A DNA stretch of 64,000 nucleotides from Salvia splendens (lineage: Eukaryota; Streptophyta; Magnoliopsida; Lamiales; Lamiaceae). Position 1 is the stretch's first letter. Each line of letters opens with the position of its first letter. Of the stretch, positions 1 to 12,062 are shown one piece after another. The stretch covers positions 2,792,501-2,856,500 of the forward strand of contig NC_056034.1 of the NCBI RefSeq assembly GCF_004379255.2, written 5' to 3'. The notes beneath the pieces were generated by a model that was given only the letters and a program-made list of their open reading frames with translations, was not told where the DNA came from and made no database searches. The position numbers and the translations under genes are program-made.

Positions 1-566
1 ATTAATTTACCAAATTGAGTACAGAAGTTCAACTGCTTCACCACTAGCATCCTGCCTTTAACCAAAGAGCGTCGCTTCCAAGGCAAGCATTAAATCAAAA
101 TTTACCTATAAGCTTTCTATTTTCGTTTATTTTTTCGGTTTTCTCTCTCACGCGCGCACGCACACGGAGGGGAAGGGAGAGAGAGATGTGAAATATTCTC
201 TATTGTTGATAACGATAATGATGATGTTTCCTTAGAACTCACCTGATCTTTTGAAAAGATCTGGATATTTATTTAATTCTCTCTCAATTTGGATTTTATG
301 CATTCGAGTATAAATTGACATCTGTTTTCTGTTTAATTGTACGAATGTCTTGTGCTGGGCTGAAGAGGAGTTACTGATTTTATTAGGTATTCTGAAATTT
401 CTCTTCAGCTGAGCTGCATTGTGCGTTCTGGCTTGAATAATTTTATTCGTTGAATTTTGGGGAAACTTTCTTCTGTTTATTTCTGCTTTTACGTTGCTCT
501 TGTTCAAAGCCTTTACGAATCGGTGCGTTGATTTGATTCGGTTGTTTTCATTTTAAAGGTAAAGAA
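1..566 (+). promoter_or_regulatory. Upstream region and 5' UTR of the kinesin gene
   Basis: No coding signal on either strand. There is a pyrimidine- then GA-rich low-complexity stretch at about 140-186 (CTCTCTC, CGCGCGCACGCACAC, GAGAGAGA), of the kind often found near plant transcription starts. The kinesin ATG follows at 567. I could not place a TATA box with confidence. Confidence 0.4.
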
Positions 567-3500
567 ATGGCTTATAGACAAGGATTGACACAGAAAAAAC
601 CTACTCAAAGAGCTACAGCCAATAACAATTCTTCCGCGTCGTCGACGACATCATCATCTCGCCAGTTTCCGGAGCCTTCCATAGACTGCCTGAGTTCGCC
701 GGCATCGTCGTCTGCACGAAGTAAACCTCAGTATACATACTCTGAAAGTGTTATGGATGTTGAGAGGTCTAAAGAGAATGTTACAGTCACAGTGCGGTTT
801 CGACCACTCAGGTATATTAATGAAAGCTATGTTTGCGAAATTGAAGACATCAGCTTTGGCTTTAGTATGATCCCATGGTGAATTTCTGAGTTTCTACTTG
901 TGTAGTCAGAGGGAAATCCGACAAGGAGAGGAGATTGCGTGGTATGCAGATGGGGAAACTATTGTGAGGAACGAGCATAATCCATCAATTGCTTACGCAT
1001 ATGGTAATGTATAGAGTTGAATTATTGCACTGATACTATATCATTACACAATTCCGGACTAAGTTTTCTTCTTTTTGGAGGTGGAGAATAGTTTTATTAG
1101 GATATCTCATGCACTCTAGTATATTACTTAAATATTTTTTTGTCCTCAACAAGTCTGATTATACATTAAACTTCAACCACTGATAATTCTGTGAAGCATC
1201 TGTTTCTTACCCCCAAAAGTCTGAATAGACATTAAATTTCTTCTGTTTCACTATGTATAATGATTTCCAGATCGAGTATTTGGTCCAACCACCACAACAA
1301 GGCATGTATATGATGTTGCTGCACAGCATGTGGTTAATGGTGCAATGGAAGGAATCAACGGTATGTTTTTTTCTGGTTGAGATCTTTTAGTTTTTAGTTA
1401 CATGATCTTCTGTTTGCTTTGACTTGGATAGGACTTTCTTGTTTAAAAGTTAAAACTTGCTACTAAATTATTCATCATAAGGAAGATGCTGACCTTAAAA
1501 GAAGTTATCCAGCATGTAAGGACAATAGAACTTGAAAATATAGTGTTTTATTGGTGGTTGTTTATTTATTGCTGAGGGTTATACATGCTTGACTAAATTT
1601 ATGAGGATACAACTGTAAGCATGACACATTGTAATTTATTTACATGCTAAAATGCTAAAATGTCCTTACTTACTCTTTACATAGTGAAAGAATAGTATTA
1701 TCTTTCATGAGGAAAGATAACAGTAGACTTTTTTGTTGTTTCCTATATTGACCCGATCTTCTTAATGGTAGCCATTTCATCTTTTTCATTTTCTTCAATT
1801 ACAGGTACTATGTTTGCTTATGGGGTCACTAGCAGTGGAAAGACTCATACCATGCATGTAAGAAAATTTCTTCTGTCCTGTATTAAGTTTGTCTACAGTT
1901 TAACATGTTAAAGTTAGAAAGTTCTATTTGATTTTTCTTGGTACCTTCTAGTTATTCCTGTGCTTCCTAAATTGATAGTACTAGTAGGTTACATGTCTTC
2001 ATAATGAAATTCATAAACCAGATTGTCAATATTAATAATCAAGCACAAGGCTGGCTAGAAGTGAATTCAACTTGATATCCTGCCATATTGCTTCCTCACA
2101 CATCCGTTTTCACATGTATGTAACATCTTTACATAGCAGCCACATGGAAGTGTAAAGGGTTTGTGTTAGATGTATGGCCTATGCTAATTAATGTGTCTTG
2201 ATAGTAAGCTTAATGTTTCTCATATTGCATACTTGGCTGTATCACATTTGCATCAGGTGCTCTCATGTGAAACCTCACCATCTCTTTGCTGCACTTACAT
2301 CAGAAACTAAGAATTAGATAATGTTATTCTATAGGGTGATCAGAGGTCTCCTGGTATCATCCCTTTGGCTGTAAAAGATGCTTTCAGCATTATTCAAGAG
2401 GTATCAAATATTACTTGGTGGTATTGCTTTCTTCTGTATTATGTTCCGATTTTATTGGTTGCATTGTCTTGTGACATCCGCAGACTCCAACTCGGGAATT
2501 TCTCCTTCGTGTTTCATATTTGGAAATCTACAATGAGGTATGATTCTAATCAATCTTCAGCTTCCTGGATTCATGAACACTGTTTGCTGTACCTAATCTT
2601 ACTATCATGCAAGTGTTTGTTATGAAGCAAATATCTAGAATAAAATGGTCTGGTATAAGAGGTCAGAAAAATATCTAGGATCCACCGTTTTCAGCCAACA
2701 ATTACACTTATGGGTTCAATAGTCTCCTTTGATACTCACCTTGTTATCCTTCTAAAACTTTGCCGTATGTGCAGCCTATGGCTTCCCAATCTTCCCTGTT
2801 ATTTCAACTAAATCAGTTATAAGAAACAATTTTATCATTTCCTTTGTTTCTTGGCTTCTATCAACCCTAAGATGTGTGTGACCATGTGAGTTTGTTGGGC
2901 TCTCAAGAAAGCTTTGCTACTGGCTTTTGTCCATACTGTAAGTAGTAATATTGGAACTTGTGTGCCCCTGATGCGGTGATGCCTAGCATTTTCTATCATA
3001 CTTTTCTCTTTTCTATTGCAAGTAGATACTTTTGGTACAGTGGTACTATTGTGTGTGATTTATATTTCTTTAGTTTCCATTTAAAATTAGTCAACTTCCT
3101 TAGGGTTCTGTTTAATGCCTTTATATTATCAGGTTGTTAATGATTTGCTGAACCCTGCTGGACAAAATTTGAGAATTAGAGAAGATGCACAGGTAATATT
3201 TTCGCTCATTTTAAATTGGGAGATCTCCTTTAGTATATTTGAGGAATTATGTTCTGTGATTTGTGAATTCATTTTCTGGTATAATAAGCTCGTGACTTAT
3301 TTTACTTAAGTTATCTACTTCTCCTTTTAGAAGAACCAAATTGGAAATGAATCTGAACTTGACCACCAAGTTCACTATTCAGTATCAATAGTTTATCCAA
3401 AGACCAATAACCCTATTATGACCAGGACATATCTGAATTTATGATCTCATGTCGGTAACAATTCATGATTTATGTCTACTGATATTTTACTAATTTCTAG

Positions 3501-6500
3501 AAAATTTGCCCGATTGGTTGTAGGGAACCTTTGTTGAAGGAGTTAAGGAGGAAGTTATATTATCCCCAGCACATGCTCTATCCCTTATTGCAGCAGGAGA
3601 AGGTAACACTTGGCATCTTTGATGTGTCATAGCGCATGCTCTATTTTACGAATCTCTTATTTCACATGTAGGTTCCCTGGTTATTAATTTATGCTAAGGG
3701 ATGCAAGGTTCCTTTGCTTTGTGTGCCATACTATTTTAACTGAAGACCAACATCCTGTTTAGTCACTTCCATTTTCAAATGCTTCAATATAAGATTAAAT
3801 TTTTTTAGCACCTCATAATGGACTGAGGGCTGGATTCACTTTATTGTATTTCTTAGTTTGTCATGATACCCTTGGCCTTTTGTATCTGTGGTTATGCTGA
3901 AGTTAGCTATATTATGATTGCTAATGATAAAAGATTCATGTTTCAATCTGGTGGAATTATGAAGTAAGTAACATTTTAATATATGTCAAAAAGTTGTGTT
4001 TCTTGTTCCATTCTGCAGAGCACAGACATGTGGGTTCAACAAATTTCAATTTGCAAAGCAGTAGAAGTCATACAATCTTCACACTGGTATTCAGTTATTT
4101 GCTAAGCTTAAATTTCTTAAATGCAGATTTTAGTGGTCTTTTCCTTCCATCCGTTCCATGATTCTACTGGCAGTATGATAAAATTGTTTGCTTTGCAGAC
4201 TATAGAAAGTAGCCCTTGTGGTGAATACTCAGAAGGCGAGGCTGTTACCTTGTCTCAATTGGTATTTGTTTTTCCTTCGTCTACTTCCCTAAAAAGATTG
4301 TACGAAGATTTTACTGAACTGTTCTGTCCTTATGGTATAAATTGTTTCAGTAACTCCTCCTTTCTAAATTATATTGGCAGAACCTGATTGATTTAGCTGG
4401 TTCTGAGAGCTCAAAGGCCGAAACAACAGGCTTGCGTAGAAAAGAGGGTTCATACATCAACAAGAGCTTGTTAACTCTTGGAACTGTAAGTCCTAGATCT
4501 TTGTGATTATTCTTATATTGTCCCTAGACAAACTTATCATTCTAGTGCACACACTATTCCTGACACCAACCGGTACACACTCCTTGACACAAATGGGATG
4601 AAGATACACATGCTTAAATCTGGTGGCCGGTGTTTTTGCATTGCCAATCATTTAAACCTTTTGCAGATTTAATCCTTTGTGATTTGTTTGTGTAATCAAT
4701 ATAATGTTTGTTAGTGATGATGTAATCTGTGCCTGCAATAGGTTATCTCAAAATTAATGGATGGGAAATCGATGCATGTCCCTTATAGAGACTCCAAATT
4801 GACGAGGCTTCTCCAGTCCTCACTCAGTGGCCAAGGACGTGTATCTGTAAGAGTTCAAGCCTGTATATCTGCTGCAAATTGATGTCTGTTTTGTCTATCT
4901 TAATGATTCTAGCAAAGTAGCAATAGATGTCTTGTTAATTTGAAGGGTGTAATCTTCTGGACTGCAAAGCTTTAGCTAAATTAATCTGGCGACCACTTTT
5001 AATTGGTTCTGTCAGAAGAAAAAAAATAGTCTTATCTTACACATGTTCGATTCAGCTGATTTGCAATATTACTCCCTCGTCAAGCAATTCTGAAGAGACA
5101 CATAACACATTGAAGTTTGCGCATCGAGCAAAACATATTGAAATTCTAGCAGCGCAAAACAAGGTATGTTCAGTATAGATATCTCATTGTAACACCTTTT
5201 TAAAATTGTCCCATTGAAGCAATCCTGTGAACGTGCAGATAATCGATGAGAAATCATTAATTAAGAAGTACCAATACGAAATCCGCTGTTTGAAGGAAGA
5301 ACTGGAACAACTGAAAAGAGGCATAATCACAGCTCCACAAATAAAAGACAGTGCAGAAGGTGATATTATGCTTCTGAAACAAAAGGTGATTCTCTATGCC
5401 CAAGGTTGATCAGGAATAATCTTAGTTTTACAGAACAATTTGATTTTGTTATATTGACCGATGGCTACATGTTATGGTGGTTTGACCCCTACAGCTAGAA
5501 GATGGTCAAGTGCGATTGCAGTCAAGACTGGAACAAGAAGAAGAAGCTAAAGCTGCATTAATGAGCAGAATACAAAGGCTGACTAAATTGATTCTTGTAT
5601 CTACCAAAACTTCCCAATCACCTAAATTTTCTCAACGATCAGGACCAAGAAGAAGACATTCCTTTGGAGAAGAAGAGGTTTTATGTACCTTCCACATTCC
5701 TTTCTTTCCATCATCTGGGAATGTGGGTGGGTGATTAGAACTTATGTCATTCCATGATAAAGTGCTCCTTTGTTTTGATGTTACAGCTGGCTTATCTTCC
5801 ACATAGACGACGTGATCTTGTCCTGGATGATGAAAGTGTGGATATGTATGTTCCTCTTGATAGTAGTGCCGAGACTGTGGATGAAAAATTGAGAGAAGAG
5901 AAAAGAACCAAGAAGACTGGATTGCTTAGTTGGTTAAAGCCTCGGGTGTGTGAGATACCATTTACTTATAAGAAATGTTGCTTTTTGACTGAGTCACTGA
6001 CCTTGCTTTGTACATGGGGTCACTACTCACTAGAAACGTGATAGTGGCATAGGAGCCTTGGCAAGCTCTAGCGACAAGTCAAGTGGCGTCAAGTCAACAA
6101 GTAGTCCTTCAACACCTCAAGCTGATAGCACAAATAGTCACATGGAAGCCAGACATTCACATTCTTTACCCTCAGATAACACTCCTGTTGATCAAATGTC
6201 TGATATGAAGCATACTGAAGAAGTGTTTGAACCTGATGATACATATCTGGGGCAAGAGACTTCACTGGTATGCCATAAAGAACTATTGTTTGTTCTCTGT
6301 GAACTCTTCTTATTTAATTCTAATGACAGTTTAAAACAGCTCATATCTCTGATATTGTGCGGTCAACTTGCAATCCTCTTCATTTATTTTATAATTTTAT
6401 ATATGGTGTGACATTGATCAACTTTTGGATTACCTTTTTTTCCATTGTATACTTCTTATCAGGGCATTGTGAAGACTATGGATGAAATTGACTTACTGAG

Positions 6501-8241
6501 TGAGCAGCACAAAATTTTGTCGGATGAAGTGGCACTGCACATGAGTGCCTTAAAACGATTGTCAGAGGAGGCTACTCAAAATCCTAAGAATGAACATCTC
6601 CATGTAACTTTCTTTTACCTGTATTATTATGTTTAAAATTCAGTTTGGACATCCATCCTAGAGTATATCTTGTATATTTTCTATTTCAGGCAGAGATAAG
6701 AAATTTAAAAGAAGAATTTCACCAAAAAAGCAATCAGATTGCTTCACTGCAGCAGCAAATTGACTCCGTCATTCCTTATGCTGGACAGGACAAACTGGAG
6801 GAATCGCTGGTATTTTAAGATTTTATCAATTTTAGACACTTCTGTAGTATTTTAACTCATGTGTGTATAGTAACTATTATTTCACAATTCACACTGCAGT
6901 CAGTAGCTGATTTGATGACACAGTTAAATGAGAAGGCACTTGAACTTGAGGTAATTAATTGTGTATGTGAACTCTAACTATCTGCAACACTGCTGAAAAA
7001 AGTTAGCTTGTCATAATACAAACTAAATGAAGTCAAATCTCCTCTTTATGGGAATATTACAGCATTATTTATTTATTTGGATAGGAGTGGTCTGGTCCCC
7101 ATTTCTCAAAGTCTTGATTGTAGTTATTATAAGGAAGCTGGATTTGCCCTGTCGATTTAGTCGAAACACTCACTATGTTAGAACAATTGAACAATCATTT
7201 TATGATGTTTTCACCAAAATTTATGTACATCAACTTGTTTCCAGGTCAAAACTGCAGACAATCGGGTTATCCAAGATCAACTGAACCATAAGGTGCCAAA
7301 CTGGTCCATCATATTTAGAAGACAGTCTTGCATCATTTGATTGAAATGTGAGAGATATTTTTCTTTCCTTTTTTCATTTTAATCAGATTGCTGAGTGTGA
7401 AGAGTTGAAAGAGACAATTGTCTCATTGAGAGAAGAGCTATCCGATGTTGTTGAACAGAGAAACTTAATCCCATTGACCGGTCCTTTGCAAGGCTTTTCT
7501 GAAAGCAGAAACCTGCATATGGGATATCAAATTGGTAGAGAAAATTCAGTGCCGAAGGATTCAAATGGCACGTTGGTTCTACAAGCTCAGGTTCCAATCT
7601 TTCTTTTCCCTTCCGGCTTTCCCTGAACTATCAATTAATATAATACTTATAAGATACTCCATACTAATCTTGTGCTCTTTTTTAACATCTCTTAGGCAAG
7701 TAGGATTGAAGAACTAGAAAATAAATTAGCTGAACTGACAGCGTCAAGGGAAGATCTAGAGCAACGGAACCAGAAACTTGCCGAGGAGAGTTCATATGCA
7801 AAGGGATTAGCATCAGCTGCAGCAGTAGAGCTGAAGGCGCTTTCTGAAGAAGTTGCGAAGCTCATGAACCACAATGGAAGATTAGCGGCCGAGCTGGAAG
7901 CACAAAAGAAGGTACCAGCTCAGAGACGTACTGCCATTCCCAACAGGAACGGTCGGAAGGATGGTTATAGCAAAAAACCTGATCCAGCTGTCTTAGCCTC
8001 GGAGATGAAGAGAGAATTGACTGTTAGTCGCGAAAGAGAGCATTCGTTGGAAGCTGTACTAGCAGAAAAAGATCAACACGAAGTTGAATTACAGAGGAAA
8101 GTTGAAGAATCCAAACAGAGAGAAGCCTACCTAGAGAATGAACTCGCCAACATGTGGATACTTGTGGCCAAGCTCAAGAAATCTCAAGGAGCCGAGAATG
8201 ATGAGTCGTCAAGGGAGAGCCTGAAGATTGATGACTCGTGA
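567..8241 (+). CDS. Kinesin-7 family motor protein (KIN-7, MKRP/KIN7D-like), 23 exons
   Basis: Microtubule plus-end motor of the plant KIN-7 subfamily, related to the mitochondria-associated MKRP/KIN7D group. The N-terminus is rich in Ser/Thr, followed by the motor start (TVTVRFRPL). Exons by splice sites and frame: 567-811, 906-1003, 1271-1360, 1805-1857, 2335-2400, 2484-2537, 3133-3192, 3524-3602, 4019-4086, 4199-4261, 4381-4485, 4741-4846, 5056-5163, 5239-5385, 5495-5677, 5787-5945, 6034-6267, 6463-6603, 6690-6809, 6900-6950, 7244-7292, 7387-7590, 7696-8241. Exon 4 carries the ATP-binding P-loop (GVTSSGKT) and exon 11 the switch II motif (LIDLAGSE). From exon 14 onward the protein is predicted coiled coil (long Glu/Lys/Leu runs) and ends [15 protein letters not shown], a KIN-7 tail feature. 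All introns read as GT-AG. The gene looks intact. Mitochondrial targeting is inferred from subfamily resemblance only. Confidence 0.9.
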
Positions 8242-8850
8242 GAGTGAGATTGAGTTCGAACAAAATGATTTCAGTAGTTAGGCTTTGTAAGTGGTAGTAG
8301 GAGACGAGTTTTTGGTTGTGTAGTGCTTAGGTAGTTCGCTTTCTGGGCAATGTGAGGAGCCCCTTTTTTTTATCAAGTGTATCTTTCCTGGTTTGGTTTG
8401 TTGTGTTCTTTAGCTTGAATGGTGATTGTAAAAAGGTTTGACACCGTTTCTAATGCTAATTTATGGTGTACAATATGTAGCATCAGTTATTTCGGTCTTC
8501 AACTTGGTGTGTACATATGAAGCGTGTATCATATTTTCAAACAGCGTGACATGTATCTATTGATATTTTAGTTATCCACATACTGATCTGATATCATACT
8601 ACTCATGTTATAGGTTTATTGCATAAATAAATTAAATAGTTACTTATTGATAAGTATGTTTAGGGTTAAATGGAGTAGCATTGTGGCGTTGGCATCCATG
8701 TTTCAATGCTGGAAAGAGATCGAACAATGAAGTGGCGTTGGCATTCAGATAGACGAGGGTTTCATCATGGTGATCCGTAAGATATGACAATATGTTACCA
8801 GAAGTTGAACTTGCATCATACTTGATCAATAGCTGAAAAAAGGTAATTAA
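8242..8850. other. Kinesin 3' UTR and short intergenic stretch
   Basis: Non-coding sequence after the kinesin stop, T-rich, with typical 3' UTR composition up to about 8,480. No further gene seen before the MITE remnant. Confidence 0.4.
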
Positions 8851-9021
8851 TATCCCTCCGACACATAGAGACTTTTAGGACAGTACGAGTTTTAATGCAC
8901 GTTTGGAGCATTGTTAGTAGAGAATGAGACGAGAAAGAAGTGGACAAAAATAAAAGTGGACTATTTTTATGGGACGGATCAAAATGAAGAGAGTTTAATT
9001 TTATTGGACGAAACGAGTAGT
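8851..9021. repeat. Degenerate Stowaway-like MITE remnant
   Basis: Starts with an ATCCCTCCG-type end and later contains TGGGACGGATCAAAATG and a second decayed end (TTGGACGAAACGAG). These resemble the CTCCCTCCGTCCC terminal repeats of the clearer copies at 31.7 and 35.4 kb, but the ends are too eroded for exact limits. Confidence 0.4.
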
Positions 9022-9167
9022 AAATATTTATTTCAAAGACTGGTTGATTGGGATCAATAACTCAAAATTAGTAGATGTCATCCCATTCCATCCCTATAGT
9101 CAAAAACAAATTATATCGAGACAAATTAAACAAGAACTTACTCAAATACATAGTACAGAGCACTACT

Positions 9168-9752
9168 CTACTCCATCACAGCAACTCCACCAACCGCTTT
9201 GATTTTCTCTATAATGCTATTTGCCTCATCCTTTGTTACCTGCTGCTTCAGTATAACGGGTGTTTTTTCCACCAAATCTTTAGCTTCCTTCAGTCCCAGA
9301 TCTGTAAAGGAACGGATCTCCTTTATCACTTTTAGTTTTGCACCTGCGTCGAATTTCTCTAACTTGATATCAAATGTGGTTTTTTCCGCCTTCTTAGCCT
9401 CAGCCTTGGACAATCCAGCACGTGCCCCGGCCTGGCCACCTGCATCCACTCCTTCAACATCAAGTGGTACCAGCTTGGGATGGCTTACCTTGAGATGCAG
9501 ATTCGGACCTATTTTCACTCGCTCTTCAAGAGGCAGGGCCGCAATTTTTTCAGCAAGCTGAACAATTTTGTCTGAAGGTGGTGGTCTAGGTCCATATGGC
9601 TCATAGACATCTGGGTATTTGTATTTCTTAGGCTTGGATTTGGGATCTCTGGGAATAAAGTCAGGTTGAAAGCAGCGGTACTGCAAAATGTTGGTTTTTC
9701 GACACACGACTGGGTGGCCACGAGCAAGACGATACAAAGTAGCTAGTTTCAT
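9168..9752 (-). CDS. Mitochondrial ribosomal protein bL12 (L7/L12) homologue
   Basis: A 194-residue protein in one coding exon. The N-terminal ~75 residues are basic and fit a mitochondrial presequence. A conserved plant segment ([19 protein letters not shown]) leads into the L12 N-terminal dimerisation region. The C-terminal ~70 residues are the classical L7/L12 globular domain ([34 protein letters not shown]), which binds translation factors on the ribosomal stalk. The ATG at 9752 is the first in frame with the presequence. A 5' UTR intron (acceptor near 9,786, donor at 16,192 on the minus strand) precedes it and now holds a complete Copia element. Mitochondrial rather than plastid location is inferred from the presequence and family resemblance. 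Confidence 0.88.
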   Translation of the reverse strand: MKLATLYRLARGHPVVCRKTNILQYRCFQPDFIPRDPKSKPKKYKYPDVYEPYGPRPPPSDKIVQLAEKIAALPLEERVKIGPNLHLKVSHPKLVPLDVEGVDAGGQAGARAGLSKAEAKKAEKTTFDIKLEKFDAGAKLKVIKEIRSFTDLGLKEAKDLVEKTPVILKQQVTKDEANSIIEKIKAVGGVAVME

Positions 9753-10678
9753 GGTTTATGGATTGGGATAACAATTAAGTGGGTATCACCAGTGCCCTTG
9801 CAGCAGCAAGATATGCATCTGTAGCTCCAACTGCAAACAAACTAGTCACTAGAAAGAAAAACCAAAAAAAAAAGAAAGGCAGACTATGATCATTTTCCTT
9901 TAACTATGAAACAAAGATAAAAAAGAAATACAAATATCTGTCACAAAGAGACACATGGAGACAAAAGCTCTAAACTATCAAACAAACTGAAAAATAAATT
10001 TCCCCTTGGTTTATAAATACAAGTGAAGCAAACAAAAGGAAATGCTTTAAAGCACTCTCCTATTATGCCCAGAAAAAAATAAGATAAAGCAGGTCAAAAG
10101 GTTCTGAAAGCCATACATGGCTGACAATCCATTAACATCTCAGGAGTTCACAACTCACACACAGAAATTATAAGGGAAAACAAATAGCAACTATAAATTG
10201 AAATGGAATGGTTAGGTGGGCACAAAATTGTGCTCTCTTAAAGTGTAGCATCTAGGGGGCGATCATTCTGTGGTTTATGCAGTTTTCCTAGTACTTTCAG
10301 ATCAAAATGCCAAAAGCATCTCGGCAAATGCACAGAGTAGAAACAGATGTGGTTTATAAAACAATTGTATTATAGCGTTATGGTTTACAAAAACTGAAGG
10401 AAAAAAAAGTGCATTTGTCTGACATAGATATAAGTATTACAGTTAAACTAAACAGAAAAAAGTATAAGACTACATTAATTTATGTTATGATGTGTTATAG
10501 TATCAAATTAATCATAATATTAACATAGGTTAACTAGGACCGAGCAGCAAAAATCTATCAGATAGAGAGTTTGTCTTCATTTCTTAGGACTCAGAATATA
10601 ATATAAGCAATTGATTGAGGATTATTCATAAAAAAGTTTCGAAGCAACAACAGCTACTGCTTGAGTGGCTTTAGCTTC

Positions 10679-11177
10679 TGTTATGGAATTTGGGGCAAAA
10701 CTAAACTATCATTCTTGCTTCTTCAAACTATCATTCTTGCTTCGACAGACTATCATTCTTGTAGTTGAAAACTATCATTCTATGAGTTTCAAGCTATCAT
10801 TCTATGGGTTATGGACAACTAATGAAGTGTTCAGGGACTGATGTGTAAAAGCTCAGGGTCTAATATGCAAATTCTTGTAATTTCTGTTTGAATTTTTCCT
10901 TCAAAACTTTGTATATAGAATGAGAGGAATGAGTTAGAGTCTCGGCTTCAGGGATCGAGCTGTGTAACTAACAAAAGTAAAAGAGAGTTCTTCATCTTGA
11001 GTTAGTTGGAATTCTTCCAGAGATTCAATAAAAAGTTCTTCACCGTTTCTCCTTGAGTTCATAAATTCTTGGTTACTCATTTTCAATCAGCATTGCGTGT
11101 GTTGTTCTTATTCGTTCAAGTATTGATCTTGATTGTGCTCGAGATCTGAAATTGATAGCGTTGAGCTGCTGTTTACA
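10679..11177 (+). repeat. Copia 5' LTR
   Basis: 499 bp. The U3 part contains five copies of ACTATCATTCT (fifth copy GCTATCATTCT) starting at 10,705, 10,727, 10,749, 10,771 and 10,793, an exact 22-bp period. A TATA box (TATATA) lies at 10,912-10,917, so transcription should start about 30 bases further on. The LTR would read toward 11 kb, antisense to the L12 gene. Confidence 0.93.
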
Positions 11178-11180
11178 AAT

Positions 11181-11199
11181 TGGCGTCGTCTGTGGGAAC
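11181..11199 (+). other. Copia primer-binding site
   Basis: TGGCGTCGTCTGTGGGAAC begins three bases inside the 5' LTR. It begins TGG, as expected for pairing with a tRNA 3' CCA end, but it is not the initiator-methionine site (TGGTATCAGAGC) common in plant Copia elements. The tRNA was not identified. Confidence 0.6.
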
Positions 11200-11222
11200 G
11201 AGAGAAGACGACGCATTCAAGT

Positions 11223-12062
11223 ATGCCTACCGCAAAATTCGATGTTGAGCGTTTCACCGGCGAAAATGATTTTGGCCTCTGGAGATTGAAAATGAAAGCT
11301 GTTCTGATGCAGCAAGGTGTCTGGGATTATGTCAAATCCAAGATGGACAAGAAGGAACTTCAGGGGGTGGATGCGGCGAAAGCGCAGGAGCTGGAATATA
11401 AGGCTTATAGCTCAATCGTATTATGCCTCAGTTATAGGGTTTTGAGGGAAGTCCAGAAAGAAGATGATGCCGCAGGAGTATGGGAAAAATTGGAGAAAAT
11501 CTACATGGAGAAGTCGATCTCAAATAGGTTGCATCTCAAGCAAAGATTGTTCAACTTTAGATTCTCGGACTCCAAGAATCTGGCGGATCAGCTGGAAGAT
11601 TTTCGAAAATGCATAGATGATCTTGAGGGTGTTGATGATCCTATGAAGGATGAAGATAAAGCACTGATGTTGCTCAATGCTCTGCCCCCGATTTTTGAAC
11701 AATTCAAGGACTCCATACTTCTAGGGAGAGATTCCAAGGTGACTTTGGAAGAAGTTTATTCTGCATTAAAATTGAAAGGAATGCAGAAATCCATCAACAA
11801 ACCGATTGATCAAGCAGCTGAAAGTCTGAATGTGAAAGCAACCTCAAAGAAGCCGTTCAAGTTCAAGAAACAATCATCTGATAAGTGGAAGCCAAAGTTT
11901 GCAAAAGATGGAGATCAAAGGAAACAAGAAGCTGTTTCTGGTGTAAAAAACCAGGACACATCAAGCAGAATTGCTTTGCTTGGAAGAAAAAGCAAGCTGA
12001 AAATCATAAGGAAGAAGGAACTGCGGCAATCACTGAAGAAATTGAAGAAGCTAGAGCTCTAA
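11223..12062 (+). CDS. Copia gag polyprotein, frameshifted at its end
   Basis: Begins MPTAKFDVERFTGENDFGLW, typical of Copia gag, and continues through the capsid-like UBN2-type region (WEKLEKIYMEKS, LADQLEDFRKCIDDL, LLNALPPIFEQFKDSIL). The chosen ATG at 11,223 lies just after the primer-binding site; an upstream in-frame ATG at 11,133 lies inside the LTR. The CCHC zinc knuckle expected at the end is in another frame (see the pol entry). In this frame the last ~45 residues are therefore out-of-frame sequence ending at a TAG. Confidence 0.75.
   Translation: MPTAKFDVERFTGENDFGLWRLKMKAVLMQQGVWDYVKSKMDKKELQGVDAAKAQELEYKAYSSIVLCLSYRVLREVQKEDDAAGVWEKLEKIYMEKSISNRLHLKQRLFNFRFSDSKNLADQLEDFRKCIDDLEGVDDPMKDEDKALMLLNALPPIFEQFKDSILLGRDSKVTLEEVYSALKLKGMQKSINKPIDQAAESLNVKATSKKPFKFKKQSSDKWKPKFAKDGDQRKQEAVSGVKNQDTSSRIALLGRKSKLKIIRKKELRQSLKKLKKLEL

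Noticed and set aside
10705..10803. Regularly spaced short repeats (22-bp period) as a CRISPR-like array
   Set aside because: They lie inside an LTR of a plant retrotransposon and occur again in the other LTR. Repeats are 11 bp with 11-bp spacers, far outside CRISPR dimensions, and the genome is eukaryotic.
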